A DNA stretch of 64,000 nucleotides from Alviniconcha marisindica (taxonomy: Eukaryota > Mollusca > Gastropoda > Provannidae): assembly GCA_018857735.1 (NCBI GenBank), contig JABMCL010002472.1:153501-217500 (forward strand), given 5' to 3'. The notes beneath the pieces were generated by a model, which was given only the letters and a program-made list of their open reading frames with translations, did no database searches and had not been told where the DNA came from. The position numbers and the translations under genes were made by a program. Shown here piece by piece: positions 1-11,926 of this stretch; the first letter of the stretch is position 1, and each line of letters opens with the position of its first letter.

Positions 1-437
1 ACAATAGGTCAGCACTAAAACACCCCACCACAATAGGACAGCATTAAAACACCCCACCACAATAGGTCAGCACTAAAACACCCCACCACAATAGGTCAGC
101 ACTAAAACACCCCACCACAATAGTTCAGCACTAAAACACCCCACCACAACAGGTCAGCACTAAAACACCCCACCACAACAGGTCAGCACTAAAACACCCC
201 ACCACAATAGGTCAGCACTAAAACACCCCATCACAATAACACCACATCATAGTAGGTCAACACTAAAACACCACATCATAATAGGTCAACACAAAAACAC
301 CACATCATAATAACACCACATCATAATAGGTCAACACAAAAACACATCATAATAGGTCAACACAAAAACACCACATCATAATAGGTCAACACTAAAACAC
401 CACATCATAATAGGTCAACACTAAAACACCGCATCAC
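1..437. repeat. 29-bp minisatellite
   Basis: Tandem units with core aggtcagcactaaaacaccc fill the left edge and probably continue outside. The right part drifts to a variant with accacatcataataggtcaa and occasional partial units. Confidence 0.95.
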
Positions 438-699
438 AAGGACTGTGTAACGCTGCTCTTGTGGCTACTGTAGCCTTATCCGGGCATTCCAAGTGTTGGA
501 CACCAACGGTAACATGTTCAAACGGGTGATCGGTTTCAAAAGGTAACAAGAGAGGGCTCGCCAGCGGCCCCAGTCAGACTTTCTCAAGGTGTGCAACTCT
601 TCCGTCAAAACGTTGCAACACTGAGCTCTTCTGCAACACCTCCGCTGTGCAGGCTGGAACTGGAAACACACAGACATACCCATCATCTGCGGCACACGC

Positions 700-860
700 C
701 TCTACCCTTTTACCTACCTCCACCCTCCCTCCCCCCTGCCCCCCTTCTGCCCCCCCCCCCCCCCCCCCCCCCCCATCTCAACTGCCATTGCAACCCCATG
801 CATTTCCTGCCGCACATCGTCCTGCCGTTTCTCCAAGAAGAAGAAGAAGAAGAAGAAGAC
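700..860. repeat. C-rich tract with poly-C and (GAA)n
   Basis: Pyrimidine-rich sequence leads to an uninterrupted poly-C at 750-774. A (GAA)n tract lies at 835-859. Confidence 0.9.
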
Positions 861-1467
861 ATTCACACGGTTGTCTCTGCGGTTTTTAACCCAAATGCCT
901 GTTTTTGTGCGTGTGAAAGTGTGCGGGGAGTGAGGAGTGAGTCAGAGATTGCGTGTAAGTTTATTTGTACGATGCTGTAAAAGTGTCGTCGGAGCAGACA
1001 ACTGTTGAAACCCGTGTTTGTTTAGCTAAAATCGTCCACTTGAATCGAAAGCCACCTTTTTGCTCGGGCACAGCTGTTGTGAAGGCACTCGCGGTCGCTA
1101 TTTGTAACGACTGTCAAGTACAGTGTCTAACTTGAGTTTGACTGATGTTGGAGGACTTATAAGGCCTTGAAATGGGCTCTGAAGATCCAAGGACTTTCAA
1201 ACACTCGCGAGGACCACACGTATGAAGGTGTTTCACAACAGACAAGTGCGTCACAGGGCGTTACTTCCGCCAATAACGCACGCACAGTATAAACGTGTGC
1301 AGTCAGGTCAGTGAAATGGCTGCTCTCTTCTCGCTCAGCAGTGGTCCTCGTGGACAGCACACAGCGAGCGGAGGGCAAGCGAAGAGCTCCCTACTCGCGT
1401 TGCCAGTCAGCTATGTCCTCTCTCGGAGGGAACCGGCCAGAGTTCGCCAGGAGCAACAGCAGATCCT
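861..1467. other. Unique sequence, nothing recognised
   Basis: No repeat or exon was recognised. A CCAAT (near 1270) and a tataaac (near 1289) precede a short open frame starting at ATG 1315 (MAALFSLSSGPRGQ). The TATA-to-ATG distance is too short for a normal start site upstream of that ATG, so no gene is called. Confidence 0.4.
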
Positions 1468-1553
1468 GGTTCCGTTGAGAGGACGAACAGACGATGGTTC
1501 CGCTATGAGGACGAACAGACGATGGTTCCGTTGTAAGGACGAACAGACGATAA
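1468..1553. repeat. 28-bp tandem repeat, three copies
   Basis: Three units share the core gaggacgaacagacgatggt. The last is followed by a short duplication of aaagaggagc. Confidence 0.9.
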
Positions 1554-1824
1554 AGAGATCGCGGCTAAAGAGGAGCTAAAGAGGAGCAAACAGACCGACA
1601 ATTATGTACTTCAAAGAAATGACGGTGTGGCGTGCGTGACTGACGGCCTTCCACGCTTCGTTTTCACGGACTGAATTTCAGTAAAAAGACAGCAGCCGCG
1701 GTGCAGCACCACCCCAAAAAGGCTGTGCCTGCACGCTCATTGTAGGTAGTTGGGTCGACACACCAACTACTCATGAGGTCAAAGGGCAGGCAGAAAAGAG
1801 CAGCTTCTGAATCTGAATATGTGG

Positions 1825-2072
1825 CCATGGTCTACCAGTGCGTGGCGGTGGTCTATGAGTGTGTGGTGGTGGTCTATGATTGTGTGGCGGTAGTCTACCA
1901 GTGTGTAGCGATGGTCTGAGTGTGTGGTGTTGGTCTATGAGTGTGTGGCGATGGTCTATGCCTGAGTGTGTGGTGTTGGTATATGAGTGTGTGGCTGTGG
2001 TCTACGAGTGTGTGGCGATCTATGAGTGTGTGGCGGTGGACTATGAATGCGTGGTGATGGTCTACGAGCTCT
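1825..2072. repeat. Degenerate GT-rich minisatellite
   Basis: Irregular units are built on ggtctatgagtgtgtggcg, with spacing changing from about 15 to 30 bp. Confidence 0.85.
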
Positions 2073-2195
2073 GACAGACGAACAAAGGAAGATGGCAGAT
2101 AAGGTCACCATTCCCAGAGGCAGCGCGGTGCCGGAGGTCACGGCAGGACTCGTGCTGCATACCGTGCAAGCCACGAGCAAGCATTTGGGGGCTGT

Positions 2196-2218
2196 GGGGG
2201 GGGGGGGGGGGGGGGGGG
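2196..2218. repeat. Poly-G tract
   Basis: An uninterrupted G run. Its length is likely to be unreliable in an assembly. Confidence 0.95.
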
Positions 2219-2504
2219 CAGGGTCCCGTTCCAGCCCTCTCCCTTACCGTAAACGACCCGCACTTCCCCCCTCTCACCCCACCCCACCCCCGGTCTGAGA
2301 GGAGAGGGGTGGGAACGCTGGCGTGTCCGGCGGTCAGAGTGCAGCAGTGAGCGAGGCGCGCAACGTCAGGCGTTGTGGGCAGCTGCGACCTGCCAGGGGA
2401 CGAAAGGAAAGACGGGAGAGGACGAAAGGAAAGGAAAGACGAGAGACTGAGGATGAAAGGAATGATGGCAGGGGGAGGACTGGAGAAAGTGAAAGAGGCC
2501 TTTT

Positions 2505-2564
2505 CTTAGATTTTAATGTCATGTCACCTATAATTCTTGAACAGTTCAAAATCGGTCACCAGTT

Positions 2565-2567
<3 letters not shown>
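2505..2567 (+). repeat. Short dispersed element with gattttaa core, joined to (GA)n
   Basis: It begins tagattttaatgtcatgtca and runs directly into a (GA)n tract at 2568. It is related to the elements at 6849 and 29918, but more diverged. Confidence 0.5.

Positions 2568-2633
<66 letters not shown>
2568..2633. repeat. (GA)n microsatellite
   Basis: A perfect dinucleotide run directly downstream of the gattttaa element. Confidence 0.97.
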
Positions 2634-2636
<3 letters not shown>

Positions 2637-3038
2637 CGACAGCGCTGGCAGCAGACGGCGGGACGATGGGGATGGATGGCCACACGACCCAGGCCCCGAG
2701 CTCCGGGAGAGAGCAGTGAGCGCAACTCATTCTGCAAGACACCATCACCCGACACACGACCGGCCCGCCAACACCCACCGCTGCCTCCACAGACACAGGG
2801 GCGCCGGCCGCATGGTCTGCGAGCCGTGTGCACTACCCGTATCGTACACACCCCTCCCCACGTGCAACCCCCCTTCTTCCACCCCCCTTCCCATCCACCA
2901 GCCCCCATCTGCACCTTGCACCTTTCCCAGTAAAGTGCCGCCGGGAGCTGCAGAAGAAGAAGAAAAAAAGAGGAGAAAAAAGAAGAAAAAAAGAAGAAGT
3001 TGAGGGTATTGATGAAAAAGACGGCCACTCGAATTCTG

Positions 3039-3054
3039 GTGTGTGTGTGTGTGT

Positions 3055-3102
<48 letters not shown>

Positions 3103-3111
3103 TGCGTGCGT
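3039..3111. repeat. (GT)n microsatellite
   Basis: A GT run with one GG interruption, ending in cgtgcgtgcgtg. Confidence 0.97.
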
Positions 3112-3486
3112 GGACAGGCAGATTGCAGTCCTAAAGAGCCATCAGATAAAAGGTCAGCTCGTGAGTGCTGCGGTCAGGAACAAGGACTTGCCTGCATTGT
3201 ATCTACCGTCATGTGCTTCTTCCTAATCCTTACACACGGCTTTTGGATTGTATTATTTTTTTGTTCAGGTCCGTAAGCGAGGTTGGGTTGGGTTGGGTGT
3301 TCCCTACAAAAATCAGCTGAAACCTCTCAGTCACTGACAAATGTGGTCTTAGAGTCACCGTAAAAGAATATATACAAGGTTCGTGTTCAAGAACGGCAGT
3401 AACAATAATACACCATACCTGATAACAGTGACGAGTGTTGGGAAAACCCGGACTGACACGAGTCACTGTTCAGCACCCATTTCTGA

Positions 3487-3824
3487 AGGCTCCTGTAGGT
3501 GTACCACCCTGGTCATGCCAGAGTGAAGGGAAATGACACAGCAGACAGACTGGCGGGCAAAGCAGTCATCGCAAGTGGCTTGCGTTTCGGAAGTTCTGAA
3601 GTGTTGAGGAGCTTGAGACACTACGTGAGGGCACAAAGCCAAGGATATCAGACCACCGATGGCCTGGAGGAGAGAGGCGTGAAAGAGGAAGCGCTGGGTG
3701 ATCTTGCCTGAACATGAAAGAAGGAAGCAGCTCCATCGTGAGACAGACGGCAGCAGCGAAACGGATGACAAAGGCCAGTCTGGCGAGAGTGGGAAAGGAC
3801 AGACTGGGATTTCTCAAGCCGTAG
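3487..3824 (+). pseudogene. Decayed RNase H end of a non-LTR retrotransposon
   Basis: The reading frame contains VYHPGHARVKGNDTADRLAG, the conserved end of the RNase H domain found after reverse transcriptase in mollusc non-LTR elements (usual form W-CPGHAGVKGN-ADRLAG, with the last catalytic Asp in ADxLA). It continues with SEVLRSLRHYVRAQSQG. Damage is clear: a TAG stop at 3496-3498 where Trp is expected, stops after 3709, and a frame change before the tail SIVRQTAAAKRMTKASLARV, which ends at TAG 3822-3824. No reverse transcriptase or endonuclease sequence is nearby, so this is a 5'-truncated dead copy. Confidence 0.8.
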
Positions 3825-4084
3825 ATACCACCTTAAGCTGACTAATTATCGGCTATCAACAGTGGTGCCACAGACAGTCTCAGACAGGCCACATTTTCGG
3901 GTTTTTTTTTCACGGCGTAGTCAATGCCATGGAAGTCAACATTGCTATCATCATCAACGTCATCTGGCCCCACTGACCACAGCCTGACTCCCCCCCCCCC
4001 ACTCCCTCCAAAGCCATTTCACTTCAGCCATTCCAACGACAAGATGTAGGCTACTGTCAGCCCATGTACGAGAATCAAAATCAT

Positions 4085-4275
4085 ACAAGTCCCTCCGTTT
4101 TAACCCCCGCTTTACCCTATTTTACCCTTCGCTTTACCCTCCGCTTACCCCATTTTACCATCCACTTAACCCCCGTTATACCCTCTGATTACCCCCCGCT
4201 TTACCGCCTGTCTTACCCCCCGTTTTACCCTCCGCTTTACCCTCCGTTTTACCCCCCGTTTTACCCTCCGCCATA
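4085..4275. repeat. Degenerate 12-15-bp minisatellite
   Basis: Repeated tttaccctccgctttaccc motifs with many small length changes. Confidence 0.85.
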
Positions 4276-4640
4276 GCCGCTGTACGTGTCTACGAGAAGG
4301 GCCGGCGAGGAGCCGGGGATTGTGACCTGACGTGACCCCCGACAAACGGCACGGGGCTGCAGGCAGCAGTCCCAGTTTAGCCATAACCCGCTCCCCGGGG
4401 GGTGGCCATCTGGAAAACAAATTGTTTTAAAACGGCTTTCCCTGCACAAGAACATGCTTCTCCAGCTCTCGTCGAATACTGACCTGAATTGTTGGAGGTG
4501 AAGCCACCAGCCTCCCCCACCCTTCCCCACCCTCTCCCGGTCCCGTTTCAGTCTACGTAAAGGCGAAGGGCGCTCTCTGTCTCTCCCTCTCTCCTGTTCA
4601 GTTTGTATACAAAGATGAAGCTGCCTCTTCCCAACCCTAT

Positions 4641-4760
4641 CCTCTCTCTCTCTCTCTCTCTCTCGTCGTTGGCTGACTACCCGGTACTACGTCTGTTCCT
4701 TATGGTTTGGAAACAAATGCATGTTTGTTTTGAAGTACCTAATACTTTCAGTAATAGGAA

Positions 4761-4842
<82 letters not shown>
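4641..4842. repeat. (CT)n and (GA)n pair
   Basis: A (CT)12 tract at 4641-4664 and a longer (GA)n at 4764-4842 are about 100 bp apart. They are complementary and could pair as a hairpin in single-stranded DNA or RNA. Confidence 0.95.
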
Positions 4843-4844
<2 letters not shown>

Positions 4845-5278
4845 ACCACAACATGTAATCGTTTCGTCCAAATATGACTGACATTGGCACACATACCGCC
4901 AACGGTTACGTGACGGCGATGTAGGCCACCTTGCCAGGCTGACTGATCGCCGTTTATCAGCACGGGGCTTTATGAGCCGACCTGCACTGCTTGAGTCTGA
5001 TCCTGCCCCACAGTGACGCTCCGCCATTGTCCATTGACCCGCTGCACCAACTTGAGGCAGGGTAATCTACAGGTCCAAGTTCATCTACAACCGTGAGGGT
5101 TTCACAACGCTGTCGCTACACACACCACGCGTTTTAAACCTGTTTTCTCGTAATCTTGTCGTTTCAACCTGTTTTGTCGCAACGTTTTATCGCAGCGGTT
5201 TATCACGAGATACAATTCAGGTGTGCCACTGATTGTAACGTGGTAAAAGGAAGGAGAAAAAGACAATCCGGGGACAAT

Positions 5279-5357
5279 CTCTCTCTCTCCCTCACACACA
5301 CATACGCACACGCACGCACGCACGCACGCACGCACCCCCCCCCCCCACACACACACC
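5279..5357. repeat. Compound (CT)/(CA)/(CGCA)/poly-C tract
   Basis: Successive simple tracts: CT, CA, five or six cgca units, poly-C, then CA. Confidence 0.95.
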
Positions 5358-5504
5358 AATATAACCTACACCTTGGAAACCTCAGAACTATGCGTGTAAA
5401 CTACAGTCACTATCAGTGTACACCCTGCTCCCGATAGGGCCCACTGGCTACAGTCTTGACACACAACGGAAAAACAACACTGTTTGATGTGCACTGTCAG
5501 TGAG

Positions 5505-5730
5505 CACGACACGGTACATGACTAACGGACACATGTGTTTACTGTCAGCACGACACGGTACATGACTAATGGACACAGATGTTTACTGTCAGCACGGTAC
5601 ATGACTAACGGACACAGATGTTTACTGTCAGCACGACACGGTACATGACTAACGGACACAGGTTTTACTGTCAGCATGACACGGTACATGACTAACGGAC
5701 ACAGGTGTTTACTGTCAGCACGGCACGCTC
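5505..5730. repeat. 44-bp minisatellite
   Basis: About five units share tttactgtcagcacgacacg and tacatgactaacggacaca. Some units lack five bases after gcacg. Worn tactgtcagcacgg pieces continue to about 5920. Confidence 0.92.
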
Positions 5731-5977
5731 CAAGCATCAACTACTGAACTACAGGTCTACCTGTCTCACGGTGTATTTATTGTCAGCACGGCTGGCCACT
5801 AGCACCAACCACAGGTCTACCTCTAAGCCCCTTCACTTCACAGTGTGATAGCAAGACACACCTGTCAACATAACGACTGATTGATTCTTGACAGTTAACG
5901 GTCAGCACGGTCTTGTCAGAGAGAAACACGTCATCAAAATCACACCGAGTAAGACTTTAATCCACTTTACGTAAGCC

Positions 5978-6036
5978 CTCCCCCCCCAATTTTGTTTCTC
6001 TATCTCGCCCCCCCCCCTCCCCCCCCCCCCCCCCCC
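5978..6036. repeat. Poly-C tracts
   Basis: Two C runs separated by attttgtttctctatctcg and a single T pair. Confidence 0.95.
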
Positions 6037-6263
6037 GAGGAAGGGAAATTCCCCCGGAACAAACAACAAAAACAAAATGCCCGTATTACAAGATCGCGCA
6101 GAATCAACTCACAGATGATAATAAACATACCGGCATCAGCTATTAGACTGTTTAGATTTTCCAGTCATGCAATCGCTGCAAGTCTCTGAAAACACACAGG
6201 GCTTACGCAATATCTTCCAAGCTTCGAGAAATGCGAAATGCCTCCAGTTCTGTGATGGGGATT

Positions 6264-6284
6264 GGGGGGGGGGGGGGGGGGGGG

Positions 6285-6318
<34 letters not shown>
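6264..6318. repeat. Poly-G followed by (GA)n
   Basis: A G run of about 21 bases passes straight into a GA run. Confidence 0.95.
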
Positions 6319-6320
<2 letters not shown>

Positions 6321-6483
6321 GGGGGGTGTAATGTGAGTGACAAAACGGGCCCGATACACGAAAGCCCGTTTCAAAGTTCGCTGTTGCTGCAGGCCTCCAC
6401 AGCCAAGTGTGCCGCAGTGGCGACTTGGAGGCGAGGAAACAAATTATTCTCACACGCAGAGCAGAAAAATGGACATGGGGAAC

Positions 6484-6511
6484 GGGGGGGGGGGGGGGGG
6501 GGGGGGGGGGG
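6484..6511. repeat. Poly-G tract
   Basis: An uninterrupted run of 28 G. Confidence 0.95.
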
Positions 6512-6609
6512 AGGTCGGGGAGCGGTAACCTGCCGCCGCGGCCTGACTTTTCAATTTGCAGGTAATCACTACTAGAGGTGTACGCTGAAAGAGACATTTT
6601 GTAGAAAAG

Positions 6610-6613
<4 letters not shown>

Positions 6614-6681
<68 letters not shown>

Positions 6682-6760
6682 TGCTTGCGTGCGTGCGTGT
6701 GTGCTTGCGTGCGTGCGTGCGTTCAAGCATCATGGTTTGTGTGCTGGTCAGTGGTGTGTG

Positions 6761-6848
<88 letters not shown>
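6614..6848. repeat. (GT)n then (GA)n
   Basis: A long GT tract decays into tgcgtgcg units to about 6723. After 40 bases of unique sequence a (GA)n tract runs 6764-6848. Confidence 0.97.
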
Positions 6849-6852
<4 letters not shown>

Positions 6853-6910
6853 GATTTTAACGTCCTGTTAACCAACAGGGTCATCTCTGGACGAAAGAGA
6901 TCGAGAGTGG
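6849..6910 (+). repeat. Short dispersed element with gattttaacgtcc core
   Basis: It reads gattggattttaacgtcctg, then agggtcatctctggacga. The ends cgtcc and ggacg are inverted repeats. It lies between a (GA)n tract and a (CA)n tract. It matches the element at 29918 across its whole length. Confidence 0.7.
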
Positions 6911-6957
<47 letters not shown>

Positions 6958-7003
6958 ACACACACACACAGACGCGCGCACACACACACACACACACACA
7001 TAG

Positions 7004-7053
<50 letters not shown>

Positions 7054-7100
7054 ACACACATACACACACACTCAGTCACACAGACAGACAGACACACACA
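6911..7100. repeat. (CA)n with (CG)n inserts
   Basis: CA tracts are broken by gacgcgcgc blocks, including a pure CG stretch near 7037. Alternating purine-pyrimidine sequence of this length is a classic Z-DNA former. Confidence 0.95.
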
Positions 7101-7464
7101 AACACACAGTGAAACAGAGAAGAGCGTAACCCCATCAGTTCCGAGAAGGGGAGGCGTTGAAAAGACAGCTCTCAGCATGAAGGACTGGTGGGAGGGAACA
7201 GTGTATCTCACTTACCGTACGATACATCTCGCACAAGGACTGGGAACAGTGTATCTCATTTACCATTCGATACATCTCGCACAAGACGAGCGGAACAATC
7301 ACATTTCCTGAAATAATTTTGATTAAGAGGAAAATGCACAGTGGAGAAACCTTCGTCTGCCATTTCCTGCCTGTTTGTCTCCCCTTCTCGCTCTTCTCTC
7401 ACCTCTTCCACTCACCTTCCTTCTGCCGCACACACTGACACTGACACTTCCTAACCCCATGTTA

Positions 7465-7518
7465 GAAGAAGAAAAAGAAAAAAGAAAAAAAGAAGAAGAA
7501 AAAAAGAAAAAGAAAAAA
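7465..7518. repeat. A/G-rich tract
   Basis: An imperfect gaaaaagaaaaa run sits at the 5' boundary of the truncated CR1-like fragment. Confidence 0.9.
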
Positions 7519-7722
7519 AGCCAACGCTGTTTCTTTTACTGTGCTTCAAAGCAATGGAATTTGCTCTCTTTTGAGCTCTGTGCCATTCAATCCCTCCATG
7601 CATTCAAACCTCGTTAAAAACTCACCTCTACAAACAATACCACAAGTGATTTCAGATTCTTTCTTCTTACTAGCCTCCCACCTCCTTTAACCTTCCTCAC
7701 TGGATATATTCCTTTTGTGCGC

Positions 7723-7780
<58 letters not shown>

Positions 7781-7914
7781 TGCTAGGAATACAATGTATA
7801 ATTATTCTTTTTGACGTTTTAATGTATACATTATTGTTGATCTTGTAACGCGCAGTGTGCCCACGCTTGTTGGTCAGATACGGCGCTATAGAAATGAACT
7901 CTATTATTATTATT
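7519..7914 (+). mobile_element. 3' end of a CR1/Jockey-like non-LTR retrotransposon
   Basis: The start reads FFYCASKQWNLLSFELCAIQ then SLHAFKPR, and after a one-base frame change LKTHLYKQYHK and a TGA at 7647-7649. This matches the extreme C terminus of CR1/Jockey-type ORF2 proteins (AP-LWNSLP...S---FK--LKTHLF). The 3' UTR carries a (GT)n tract (7726-7779) and ends with TTGTAACGCGC... GGCGCTATAGAAATG followed by (ATT)n, a typical tail of these elements. It is a severely 5'-truncated, inactive copy. Confidence 0.75.
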
Positions 7915-8040
7915 TCTCTGAATCACGGAAGCGTTACACATTCCGAGTCTCCCTTTATTGCAGAAATAACTGTTTGTGTGCTCCGGAGTCACAGGCGGAA
8001 ACCGCCAAAAATGAAATATTAACACGAAGTGTGGAATCTA

Positions 8041-8562
8041 AACATACCTCACCCCCATATCCCTCTTTGCTTCGCCACACTGCTTCACGTTCAAACCAAA
8101 CATACCTCACCCCCATATCCCTCTTTGCTTCGCCACACTGCTTCACGTTCAAACCAAACATACCTCACCCCCATAGCCCTCTTTGCTTCGCCACACTGCT
8201 TCACGTTCAAACCAAACATACCTCACCCCCATATCCCTCTTTGCTTCGCCACACTGCTTCACGTTCAAACCAAACATACCTCACCCCCATAGCCCTCTTT
8301 GCTTCGCCACACTGCTTCACGTTCAAACCAAACATACCTCACCCCCATAGCCCTCTTTGCTTCGCCACACTGCTTCACGTTCAAACCAAACATACCTCAC
8401 CCCCATAGCCCTCTTTGCTTCGCCACACTGCTTCACGTTCAAACCAAACATACCTCACCCCCATATCCCTCTTTGCTTCGCCACACTGCTTCACGTTCAA
8501 ACCAAACATACCTCACCCCCATAGCCCTCTTTGCTTCGCCACACTGCTTCACGTTCAAACCA
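8041..8562. repeat. 58-bp minisatellite, nine copies
   Basis: Nine units begin with catacctcacccccata at 8043, 8101, 8159 and so on to 8507. They are almost identical, differing mainly at one position (catatccc or catagccc). Such low divergence points to recent expansion or homogenisation. Confidence 0.97.
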
Positions 8563-8924
8563 ACGCTTCCACTGGCGGTGCAAGCACGCGGCTTAAAGAG
8601 GCACTCCCTCAAGTTTCTTGTGCTGCTATCTGCTGAGAGAAAACTTCAGATGACAAGGCACGACTGAGGTTACTGCAGTCAAAGACTGGAGCATGACCCG
8701 AATATTGCTATTGATTTACTTTCCTCATAACTCTAGACCAGAATTTGCACGTCGTCTGTCTTTGTTGTCTTACCAATCTTCATTCTGCTTGAGTAATTCC
8801 TCCACCCAGAAGAAGGTGCCAAGCATGGATTCATCTTCTCGTGTATCACTCAACAGTGCAAAGCCACAGAACGTGATGTCCTTTAACTCCACCACGCAAA
8901 ACGAAGGTGTCGACCCTCCACTAT

Positions 8925-9200
8925 GAGGGAAGAGGAAGAGAAGGAAGGAAGAGAAGGAAGGAAGAGGAGAAGGAAAATGAGAAGGAAATGGAGGAGAAGG
9001 GAGAGGAAGAGAATGGAGAGGAAGAGAATGGAGAAAGCGGAGGAAAAAGAAGAGGAGGAGAACGGAGGAAGAGAAGAAAGGAAGAGGTGAGGAAGACAAG
9101 AGAAGGAAGAGGAGAAACCGGGGAGAGGAAGAGAAGACAGGAAGAAGAGGAGGGGGAAGAGAGAGGAAGAGAAAGAAGGCAGAGGAGGAGATGGATGGAA
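8925..9200. repeat. Polypurine tract
   Basis: About 275 bp of gaagaggaagagaaggaagg-like sequence with few pyrimidines. The open frames through it on both strands are composition artefacts. Confidence 0.9.
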
Positions 9201-9502
9201 GAAGAAGGCTGTCTGACGGGTCGTTCAACTGATCCAAAGGCAAAAGGTAAAGAGGCCACCCCTTTAACAGCACTGAGCAGACGACTAGCACAGGTACAAC
9301 GGAACACGCTCTCTCTTTGATCGCCGCCATTGTGTGTTTACACCCAGCGCGCTTTTTTAAAACATGGAAAGATGAAAAGAAAATGCTGCAAGACGGCACT
9401 GTTGACGCAACCACGTGACCCCGGTGTTGTGCGCCTGGCCGTCTTTCCGTCGGTCTCAGTCAGCTGGTCTGACGTGTGCAGTCACACTTCCCTCCTCATA
9501 CC

Positions 9503-9521
9503 CCCCCCCCCCCCCCCCTCC
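9503..9521. repeat. Poly-C tract
   Basis: An uninterrupted C run. Confidence 0.93.
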
Positions 9522-9639
9522 ACAGTTCCTTTGGGGAGTTCTCGCTGGGGTTATTCGCGGTGTCTTTTGTGCGTTTTTTCGTCTTCTTTTTGTTGTTGCT
9601 GCTGTTACTTTTCTGAGAAAAAAAGAAAAAAAGACGTGC

Positions 9640-9740
9640 CAGAGAGTGACCCTGCTAGTCTGCCAACCACCTTGTGACGTCTGTCAGTCAGTGACCATGC
9701 CAGTCTGCCAATCACCTTGTCAGTGACGTCAGTCAGTCAG
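9640..9740. repeat. Two-copy repeat and (CAGT)n
   Basis: Two diverged copies of ccagtctgccaatcaccttg are followed by cagtcagtcagt. A TGACGTCA octamer lies at 9724-9731. Confidence 0.7.
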
Positions 9741-9890
9741 TCATGCCCGACAGTCTGCAGGAATGAACGACTGAAGTCCAGTTTTTCTTCCTATCTCCCC
9801 CTCTACAGTGGGTGAGATCTTCAGCGTGCACAAGCCTGCAGCGCGGAATCCTGGCTTCTGTCTCCCCCAGACAGACACTGATCATATGAC

Positions 9891-11206
9891 ACTGACCACA
9901 GCACATGGAGGACACTGACCACAGCACAGTGAGGACACTGATCACAGCACAGTAAGGACACTGACCACAGCACATGGGGGACACTGATCACAGCACAGTG
10001 AGGACACTGATCACAGCACAGTGAGGACACTGATCACATCACAGTGAGGACATTGAACACAGCACAGTGAGGACACTGATCACATCACAGTGAGGACACT
10101 GATCACATCACAGTGGGAGGGACAAATGGATCACACACAGTGAGGACACTGACCACAGCACATGGGGGACACTGATCACATCACAGTGAGGACACTGATC
10201 ACATCACAGTGAGGACACTGACCACAGCACATGGGGGACACTGATCACATCACAGTGAGGACACTGATCACATCACAGTGAGGACACTGACCACAGCACA
10301 TGGGGGACACTGATCACATCACAGTGAGGACACTGATCACATCACAGTGAGGACACTGACCACAGCACATGGGGGACACTGATCACATCACAGTGAGGAC
10401 ACTGATCACATCACAGTGAGGACATTGATCACAGCACAGTGAGGACACTGACCACAGCACCTGGAGGACACTGATCACAGCACAGTGAGGACACTGATCA
10501 CATCACAGTGAGGACACTGATCACATCACAGTGAGGACATTGAACACAGCACAGTGAGGACACTGATCACAGCACAGTGAGGACACTGACCACAGCACAT
10601 GGAGGACATTGATCACAGCACAGTGAGGACACTGATCACAGCACATGGAGGACACTGATCACAGCACAGTGAGGACACTGACCACAGCACATGAAGGACA
10701 CTGATCACAGCACATGGAGGACACTGATCACATCACAGTGAGGACACTGACCACAGCACAGTGAGGACACTGACCACAGCACATGGAGGACACTGATCAC
10801 AGCACATGGAGGACACTGATCACACCACAGTGAGGACACTGACCACAGCACAGTGAGGACACTGACCACAGAACAGTGAGGACACTGAACACACCACAGT
10901 GAGGACATTGATCACAGCAGAGTGAGGGCACAGTGAGGACACTGACCACAGCACAGTGAGGGCACAGTGAGGACACTGACCACAGCACAGTGAGGGCACA
11001 GTGAGGACACTGACCACAGCACAGTGAGGACACTGATCTCAGTACAGTGAGGACACTGATCACAGCACAGTGAGGACACTGACCACAGCACATGGGGGAC
11101 ACTGATCACAGTACAGTGAGGACACTGATCACAGTACAGTGAAGACACTGATCACAGCACAGTGAGGACACTGATCACAGCACAGTGAGGACACTGATCA
11201 CACAGC
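9891..11206. repeat. 23-bp minisatellite, about 57 units
   Basis: Units have core ggacactgatcacagcacag, with variants atcacatcac, accacagcac and acatggggg. Because 23 is not a multiple of three, open frames repeat every 23 residues over three units. Near 10150-10420 the units are arranged as a 69-bp three-unit higher-order repeat. Confidence 0.97.
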
Positions 11207-11260
11207 ACTCGTACCGCAACCCCTTCAGGTCTTTTTCACATGTTCCTCCACCTCCATCGC

Positions 11261-11264
<4 letters not shown>

Positions 11265-11341
<77 letters not shown>
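11265..11341. repeat. (GT)n microsatellite
   Basis: A pure GT run of almost 80 bp. Confidence 0.97.
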
Positions 11342-11342
<1 letters not shown>

Positions 11343-11789
11343 CGTTAGAGTGCTGGCGTACTGTAATGTCTTGGTTTGTGTAGCGGTATCTTTGTAGGAC
11401 TGCATGCCACAATCACGCATGTGCTTATGGCTTTATTGGCAGGTTATACGTTCTAAAGTGATGATGACGATCATTATTATTAAAGTCAACACAGGGATTA
11501 TGCAACGTAGGGCATACAGTCCAAAATCGACACATACTACTCGGTCTTCGAATCGATTCCCTCCTCCCCCCGCCCCCCTCCACCCCAACCGCTGTCCTGT
11601 AGCTGGGGTCGCTGAAGAGCTGTCAACGCCGCCAACCGACAGCGTGACGTATTACATAACTATTGATTCAGCGCGCGCCGGGTGGAGGGCCTGCACCTCG
11701 CCACGCGCTATTTACCCGCCCAGAAAGAGCTAACCACGCAGAGTTCAGGAGCTGTGTGAGAGTCGAGGTGGCCGTCCTGGGTTGTCCGT

Positions 11790-11826
11790 CCTAACGAGCC
11801 TTCTGGTTTCCGTGGACGTAAAGCTA
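11790..11826 (+). mobile_element. Isolated SINE family A tail
   Basis: The stretch cctaacgagccttctggttt followed by ccgtggacgtaaagc matches the 3' tail of family A. It stands alone about 100 bp upstream of copy 1, so it is either a truncated insertion or a tail shared by several families. Confidence 0.55.
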
Positions 11827-11926
11827 TATTGAACCAGGCTTCGGCATTGGTCTCAGCTTGTCCCTAATATGTCAACTGACATCTGAGGACATTAAGCAAC
11901 ACAACCTACCAACTGACCACACCTGG

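Noticed and set aside
1295..1579. Short gene with CCAAT and TATA upstream
   Set aside because: The TATA-to-ATG distance is about 25 bp, so transcription would start at or after the ATG. The C-terminal part is the 28-bp tandem repeat.
3281..3300. Telomere-like ttgggttggg
   Set aside because: Only three or four gttgg units; mollusc telomeres are TTAGGG and no such tract is present.
8041..8562. CRISPR-like array
   Set aside because: The 58-bp units are contiguous and almost identical, with no unique spacers; this is a eukaryotic minisatellite. The same holds for the other arrays.
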